39,707 bases of DNA from Paracoccaceae bacterium. GTDB taxonomy: Bacteria; Pseudomonadota; Alphaproteobacteria; Rhodobacterales; Rhodobacteraceae. The stretch is taken from NCBI GenBank assembly GCA_015487165.1, contig WFQE01000027.1:1-39707 (forward strand). The letters are read 5' to 3'. Numbering within the stretch: position 1 is the first letter of the stretch; the number at the start of each line of letters is the position of its first letter. Made by a program: the position numbers and the translations under genes. Of this stretch, positions 34,919 through 39,707 are shown piece after piece. The notes below the pieces were generated by a model. It did not search any database. It was given only the letters and a program-made list of their open reading frames with translations, and had not been told where the DNA came from.

Positions 34919-37198
34919 ATGACCGAACGGCCGACTGACAATCTGCGCAAGGCGGCGCTGGAATATCACGAATTCCCGAAACCCGGAAAGCTCGAAATCC
35001 GCGCAACCAAGCCCCTTGCCAACGGCCGTGATCTGGCACGCGCCTATTCGCCGGGCGTGGCCGAGGCCTGCAACGATATCGTTGCCGACCCGTCTTCGGC
35101 CGCACGCTATACGGCGCGGGCCAACCTCGTCGCCGTGGTAACCAATGGCACCGCTGTGCTGGGGCTGGGCAATATCGGCCCGCTGGCCGCCAAACCCGTG
35201 ATGGAGGGCAAGGCGGTTCTGTTCAAGAAATTCGCGGGCATCGACTGTTTCGATCTGGAACTGAACGAATCCGACCCCGAGCGTCTGGCCGAGATCGTCT
35301 GTTCGCTGGAACCCGCCTTTGGCGCGATCAACCTCGAAGACATCAAGGCGCCTGATTGCTTTATTGTCGAACGCATTTGCCGCGAACGCATGAACATCCC
35401 GGTCTTTCATGACGACCAGCACGGCACGGCCATCGTCGTTGGAGCCGCGGCAACCAACGCGCTGCATATCGCGGGCAAACGGTTCGACGAAATCAAGGTG
35501 GTGTCCACCGGCGGTGGCGCGGCAGGGATTGCCTGTCTGAACATGCTGCTCAAATTGGGCGTGCGGCGCGAAAATGTCTGGCTGTGCGATATTGCCGGTC
35601 TGGTCTACAAGGGCCGCGAGGCCGAGATGACCCCGCAAAAGGCGGAATATGCGCAAGACACCGACCTGCGCACGCTCGACGACGTGATCGAAGGGGCCGA
35701 TCTGTTTCTGGGCCTGTCCGGCCCCGGTGTGCTGAAACCCGCGCAAGTTGCGAAAATGGCTGACCATCCGATCATCTTCGCGCTGGCCAACCCGACACCG
35801 GAAATCCTGCCCGACGAGGTGAAATCCGTCCGCCCCGAGGCAATCATTGCCACGGGGCGATCCGACTTTCCCAACCAGGTCAACAACGTGTTGTGTTTTC
35901 CGTTCATCTTTCGCGGCGCGCTGGATGTCGGGGCGACCGAGATAAACGACGACATGCAGCTGGCCTGTATCCACGGCATTGCCGAACTCGCCCGCCAGAC
36001 CACCAGCGCCGAGGCCGCCGCCGCCTATCAGGGCGAACAGATGAGCTTTGGGCCCGATTACCTGATTCCAAAACCCTTTGACCCGCGCCTGATGGCCATC
36101 GTTGCGGGCGCTGTTGCCGAAGCAGCGATGAAAAGCGGTGTCGCGACGCGCCCCATTGCCGACATGCGGGCCTATCGCCAGCGCCTGGAAGGCGCGGTCT
36201 TCCGTTCATCCATGATCATGCGGCCGGTTTTCGACGCCGCCCGCAGTGCCGATCGCCGCATCGTTTTTGCCGAGGGCGAGGACGAGCGCGTCTTGCGTGC
36301 GGCCAGCGCCATGGTCGAGGAAAATGTCGATCGCCCGATCCTGATCGGCCGTCCCGAGGTGGTCGAACGACGGATCGAACGCTTTGGCCTCAAGATCCGC
36401 GAGGGAGAGCATTTCGACCTGGTAAATCCGGAATTCGACCCCCGTTTTCGTGAATACTGGAACACCTATCACCAGATCATGAAACGCCGCGGCGTGACAC
36501 CCGATCTGGCCAAGGCGATCTTGCGCACAAATACCACGGCAATCGGTGCGGTCATGGTCCATCGCGGCGAGGCCGACAGCCTGATCTGTGGCACCTTCGG
36601 GCAATATCTGTGGCATCTCAACTATGTCAGCCAGGTTCTGGCCACTGACGGGTTGCACCCGGTCGGTGCGCTGTCGCTGATGATCATGGAAAACGGTCCG
36701 CTGTTTGTGGCCGACACCCAGGTCAACCCCGAGCCCAGCGCCGAGCAGATCGCCGAATGCGTGATCGCCGCCGCGCGCCATGTGCGCCGTTTCGGTGTCG
36801 AGCCCCGGATCGCCCTGTGCTCGCATTCGCAATTCGGCAATCTCGATACCGACAGCGGCCGGCGGATGCGCGCGGCGCTGGCCATACTGGACGCCGAGGA
36901 ACGCGATTTCTGCTACGAGGGCGAGATGCATGCCGACGCGGCGCTTGACCCGGAACTGCGCGCGCGGCTGTTGCCGGATGCGCGCTTTAATGAGCCGGCC
37001 AATGTGCTGGTCTTTGCCTCGACTGACGCGGCAAGCGGGGTCAAGAACGTACTCAAGATTTCGGCCCACGGGCTGGAAGTCGGCCCGATCCTGATGGGGA
37101 TGGGCAACCGGGCGCATATCGTGACGCCCGCAATTTCGGCGCGGGGCCTGCTGAATATCGCAGCCCTGGCGGGGACGCCGGTGCAACATTACGGATAA
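34919..37198 (+). CDS. maeB: NADP-dependent malic enzyme, MaeB type
   Basis: Oxidatively decarboxylates malate to pyruvate with NAD(P)+, in the cytosol. The 759-residue protein is the hybrid MaeB form: malic N domain (about 15-150; catalytic Tyr43 in YSPGVAEA and Lys98 in VMEGKAVLF), NAD-binding domain (about 160-400; EDIKAPDCF and [11 protein letters not shown] metal site, then [15 protein letters not shown]), and a C-terminal phosphotransacetylase-like domain (about 440-755), which in studied homologues is regulatory rather than catalytic. A GAGGG site (about 34906-34911) precedes the ATG. prpE follows after 15 bases and is probably cotranscribed. Confidence 0.96.
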   Translation: MTERPTDNLRKAALEYHEFPKPGKLEIRATKPLANGRDLARAYSPGVAEACNDIVADPSSAARYTARANLVAVVTNGTAVLGLGNIGPLAAKPVMEGKAVLFKKFAGIDCFDLELNESDPERLAEIVCSLEPAFGAINLEDIKAPDCFIVERICRERMNIPVFHDDQHGTAIVVGAAATNALHIAGKRFDEIKVVSTGGGAAGIACLNMLLKLGVRRENVWLCDIAGLVYKGREAEMTPQKAEYAQDTDLRTLDDVIEGADLFLGLSGPGVLKPAQVAKMADHPIIFALANPTPEILPDEVKSVRPEAIIATGRSDFPNQVNNVLCFPFIFRGALDVGATEINDDMQLACIHGIAELARQTTSAEAAAAYQGEQMSFGPDYLIPKPFDPRLMAIVAGAVAEAAMKSGVATRPIADMRAYRQRLEGAVFRSSMIMRPVFDAARSADRRIVFAEGEDERVLRAASAMVEENVDRPILIGRPEVVERRIERFGLKIREGEHFDLVNPEFDPRFREYWNTYHQIMKRRGVTPDLAKAILRTNTTAIGAVMVHRGEADSLICGTFGQYLWHLNYVSQVLATDGLHPVGALSLMIMENGPLFVADTQVNPEPSAEQIAECVIAAARHVRRFGVEPRIALCSHSQFGNLDTDSGRRMRAALAILDAEERDFCYEGEMHADAALDPELRARLLPDARFNEPANVLVFASTDAASGVKNVLKISAHGLEVGPILMGMGNRAHIVTPAISARGLLNIAALAGTPVQHYG

Positions 37199-37213
37199 TT
37201 GGAGGAATGAGTG

Positions 37214-39103
37214 ATGGGATACCGGGAGGTTTATGAAAGCTGGAAGAACGATCCCGAAGGCTTCTGGATGAAGGCAGCCGAGGCGATCGACTGGGTCAAG
37301 CCGCCCAGCAAGGCACTGTTCGACGAAAACGCACCCTTTTACGAATGGTTCAAGGATGCCGAGGTCAACACCTGCTGGAATGCGCTGGATCGCCATGTCG
37401 AGGCGGGCAATGGCGACCGGGTGGCGATCATCTATGACAGCCCGGTGACCGGCAAGAAGGCAAAATTCACCTATGCCGAGATGCGCGACCGGGTTGCCCT
37501 GCTGGCCGGTGCGCTGCAGGCGCGCGGTGTCAACAAGGGCGACCGGGTGGTGATCTACATGCCGATGGTGCCCGAGGCGGTGGTCGCCATGCTGGCCTGT
37601 GCGCGCATCGGGGCCATCCATTCGGTGGTGTTCGGCGGATTTGCCGCCAACGAGCTGGCCACCCGCATCGACGACGCCCGCCCCAAGGCGGTGATCGCCG
37701 CCTCTTGCGGGATCGAGCCGGGTCGCGTGATCGCCTACAAGCCGCTCCTGGATGGGGCCATCGAGATGGCCGAACACAAGCCCGATTTCTGCGTCATCCT
37801 GCAGCGCGAGATGGAAGAGGCCCCCTTGATCGAGGGGCGCGATTTCGAATGGGATGCGTTTCAACAGGGGGCCGCGCCCGCCGATTGCGTGACCGTGCGT
37901 GGCGATGATCCGGTCTATATCCTCTATACATCGGGCACGACCGGCCAGCCCAAGGGCGTGGTGCGCCCCAATGCCGGCCATCTGGTCGCCCTGCATTGGA
38001 GCATGAAGGCCATCTATGGCATCGATCCGGGCGATGTGTTCTGGGCGGCCTCCGATGTGGGCTGGGTCGTTGGGCACAGCTATATCTGTTACGCGCCGCT
38101 GATCCAGGGCAGCACCTCGATATTGTTCGAGGGCAAGCCCGTGGGCACGCCCGACGCCGGCACCTTCTGGCGGGTGATTTCCGAATATGGCGTCAAGGCG
38201 CTGTTCACCGCGCCGACCGCGTTTCGCGCCATCAAGCGGATCGACCCGGACGGCGAATTCATCGCGAAATACGACCTGTCCTGCCTGCAAACCCTGTTTC
38301 TGGCCGGCGAACGGACCGATCCCGACACGCTCCACTGGGCCGAGGGCAAGCTGGGCGTGCCCGTGATCGACCATTGGTGGCAGACCGAAACCGGCTGGGC
38401 CATCGCCGCCAACCCCGTGGGGATCGAGTTGCTGCCGGTCAAGGAGGGCTCGCCCGGTGTGCCCATGCCGGGCTATGACGTGCGGGTGCTGGATGATGAC
38501 GGGCATGAGCTGGGCGCGGGCGAGCTGGGCGCGATCGTCGTCAAGCTGCCGCTGCCGCCGGGCACGTTGCCGACGCTGTGGCAGGCGGATGATCGTTATC
38601 GGAAATCCTACCTGTCCACCTTTCCGGGCTATTACGAAACCGGCGATGCGGGCTATGTGGACGAGGACGGCTATCTTTACATCATGGCGCGCACCGATGA
38701 CGTCATCAATGTTGCCGGCCACCGCCTGTCAACCGGCGCGATGGAAGAGGTTCTTGCCAGCCACCCCGATGTTGCCGAATGCGCGGTGATCGGGGTCAAG
38801 GATGCGCTCAAGGGGCAATTGCCGCTGGGCTTTGTCTGCCTGAATGCGGGCGCCGGGCGCAGCGCCGACGAGGTCGTAAGCGAATGTATCCAGCTGGTGC
38901 GCGAGCGTATCGGCCCCGTTGCGGCCTTCAAGCTGGCGGTCGTGGTCGAGCGCCTGCCCAAGACGCGCTCGGGCAAGATCCTGCGCGGCACCATGGCGAA
39001 AATCGCCGATGGCGAGGAATGGAAGATGCCCGCAACCATCGACGACCCGGCCATTCTGGACGAGATCGCCGAGGCGCTGAAGGGGCTTGGCTACCCGAAG
39101 TAG
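37214..39103 (+). CDS. prpE: Propionyl-CoA synthetase (propionate--CoA ligase)
   Basis: Adenylate-forming ligase that makes propionyl-CoA from propionate, ATP and CoA. The 629 residues show YTSGTTGQPKG (238-248), the PrpE-like VVRPNAGHLVALHWSM right after it, WWQTETGWAIAANP, YYETGDAGYVDEDGY and the C-terminal catalytic Lys588 in RSGKILRG, which in this family is open to acetylation. The absence of the acetyl-CoA synthetase N-terminal features and the RPNAGH segment favour propionate over acetate. GGAGGA (37201-37206) sits well for the ATG at 37214; GTG 37211 is less likely. With pccAB and the mutase it gives a near-complete route from propionate to succinyl-CoA. Confidence 0.93.
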   Translation: MGYREVYESWKNDPEGFWMKAAEAIDWVKPPSKALFDENAPFYEWFKDAEVNTCWNALDRHVEAGNGDRVAIIYDSPVTGKKAKFTYAEMRDRVALLAGALQARGVNKGDRVVIYMPMVPEAVVAMLACARIGAIHSVVFGGFAANELATRIDDARPKAVIAASCGIEPGRVIAYKPLLDGAIEMAEHKPDFCVILQREMEEAPLIEGRDFEWDAFQQGAAPADCVTVRGDDPVYILYTSGTTGQPKGVVRPNAGHLVALHWSMKAIYGIDPGDVFWAASDVGWVVGHSYICYAPLIQGSTSILFEGKPVGTPDAGTFWRVISEYGVKALFTAPTAFRAIKRIDPDGEFIAKYDLSCLQTLFLAGERTDPDTLHWAEGKLGVPVIDHWWQTETGWAIAANPVGIELLPVKEGSPGVPMPGYDVRVLDDDGHELGAGELGAIVVKLPLPPGTLPTLWQADDRYRKSYLSTFPGYYETGDAGYVDEDGYLYIMARTDDVINVAGHRLSTGAMEEVLASHPDVAECAVIGVKDALKGQLPLGFVCLNAGAGRSADEVVSECIQLVRERIGPVAAFKLAVVVERLPKTRSGKILRGTMAKIADGEEWKMPATIDDPAILDEIAEALKGLGYPK

Positions 39104-39111
39104 AAGACAAT

Positions 39112-39134
39112 GGGCGGGGGAGTTCCCCGCGCCC
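39112..39134 (+). terminator. Hairpin after prpE
   Basis: GCGGGG (39114-39119) pairs with CCCCGC (39125-39130), and the stem can extend with GG/CC past one bulged base. It starts nine bases after the prpE stop but has no T-run, so termination may be rho-assisted. Confidence 0.45.
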
Positions 39135-39266
39135 GGTTCTCGGAAGGCGGGAAATATGCAGCAAAACCAAGGGGCTGTATAATGCGGCCCCCCAGATTTT
39201 TGTGGTATTTTACAAGGGCAGCCGTTAATCTGATGCCTTGGGGGGCAAAGGGACGGCGGTCAGCGT

Positions 39267-39707
39267 ATGAAGAATTCACTCGTCGCAGCGATTGCGTTTC
39301 TGTGGCTGTCCCTGTTTTCAGGGGCCGTTGCAGCGCAGGTTGTCTTGACCGTGGAAAAAGAAGGCGCGCCCGAAACCGCGAAATCCTTCACCTTGGCCGA
39401 GCTGAAGGCAATGCCGCAGTCCGAAATCAGCACAGCCAATGAATTCATTGATGGGGTGCGCAGCTTTCGCGGCCCACGGGTCAGCTATCTGTTGCGGATC
39501 TGCAATGCGGATGGGGCGGCCTCCGTGCGAATGATCGCGTTGAATGATTACGAAGTCGAAATCCAGGTGTCCGAGTTCGACAAATATCAGCCGATTCTTG
39601 CATTGACGATGGATGGCAAGGAACTGTCCGTGCGGGACAAGGGCCCGATATGGGTCATCTACCCGATGAGCGATTTTTCCGAGCTCCGCGACCCCGTATT
39701 CAACAGC
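39267..39707 (+). CDS. Secreted molybdopterin-oxidoreductase-like protein, 3' end missing
   Basis: The frame is open from the ATG at 39267 to the last base (147 codons), so the gene is cut by the window end. A signal peptide is clear (MKNSLVAAIAFLWLSLFSGA, cut near VAAQ at ~24). The mature part has FTLAELKAMPQSEIS, FRGPRVSYLLRIC, ALNDYEVEIQVSEFDKY and RDKGPIWVIYPMSD, the pattern of small periplasmic proteins related to the SUOX-type molybdopterin-binding domain, but without the cofactor cysteine region. It is therefore more likely a sensor or structural domain than an enzyme. In relatives such genes often precede a signalling kinase, which cannot be checked here. Confidence 0.75.
   Translation, partial: MKNSLVAAIAFLWLSLFSGAVAAQVVLTVEKEGAPETAKSFTLAELKAMPQSEISTANEFIDGVRSFRGPRVSYLLRICNADGAASVRMIALNDYEVEIQVSEFDKYQPILALTMDGKELSVRDKGPIWVIYPMSDFSELRDPVFNS

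Noticed and set aside
36206-38722. 838-codon minus-strand frame opposite maeB and prpE
   Set aside because: It spans two well-identified genes in antisense, including their junction, and shows the His/Asp/Gly-rich pattern of antisense GC-rich frames.
1-39707. Search for CRISPR arrays, insertion sequences, phage genes, tRNA and rRNA
   Set aside because: No regularly spaced repeats, transposase-like products, integrase, or tRNA-like cloverleaf were noticed on either strand by eye; short tRNA genes could still be confirmed absent with a dedicated scan.

Overview
The window is ordinary, densely coded chromosome of an alphaproteobacterium, most likely a Rhodobacterales (Roseobacter/Rhodobacter-type) species. 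The evidence is a GC-rich sequence with strong GC bias at third codon positions, the order cmk-rpsA-ihfB-lapA-trpF-trpB, an orphan Flp pilin beginning with a Roseobacter-like N-terminus, and a propionyl-CoA carboxylase / methylmalonyl-CoA mutase block interspersed with small lineage-type genes. I see no insertion sequence, phage gene, CRISPR array, tRNA or rRNA. The first gene (5' end missing) and the last gene (3' end missing) are cut by the window edges.

Layout. 1-5642: a plus-strand housekeeping run with a membrane protein end, cytidylate kinase, ribosomal protein S1 with a strong terminator, IHF beta, a LapA-like protein, TrpF and TrpB (no trpA here). 6027-7212: a secreted PepSY-like protein with an Asp/Gly-rich tail, followed by a membrane-anchored LuxR-type regulator. 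7412-9075: a small YodC-type protein behind a hairpin-rich leader, then a DNA alkyltransferase overlapping a DMT permease. 9080-14411: a secreted beta-propeller/cytochrome c fusion and a nitrilase (minus), aerobic coproporphyrinogen oxidase (plus), and an MDR oxidoreductase divergent from a LysR regulator. 14496-18261: a metallophosphoesterase convergent with a three-gene betaine/choline/TMAO-type ABC importer. 18688-21549: an Flp pilin, a stand-alone response regulator, an EamA permease and YebC. 21685-23463: an SLC13-type permease with RCK_C domains.

23605-39103 is a carbon-assimilation region. PrpE activates propionate; PccB and PccA carboxylate propionyl-CoA; methylmalonyl-CoA mutase yields succinyl-CoA; the MaeB-type malic enzyme can turn the resulting C4 acids into pyruvate. 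The epimerase is not in the window. Between the two carboxylase genes sit several small predicted membrane, secreted or unknown genes, and between pccA and the mutase a DUF4174 protein and a sulfotransferase-like protein whose stop codon overlaps the mutase start. NhaA lies between the mutase and maeB-prpE and diverges from maeB; the shared spacer carries three 10-bp-phased TGAACC-type half-sites.

Nothing here is obviously a new defence or mobile system. The points most worth a second look are the propeller-cytochrome fusion, the PepSY/membrane-LuxR pair, the phased sites before maeB, the unknown genes embedded in the propionyl-CoA block, and an ORF before pccA that overlaps both its neighbours.
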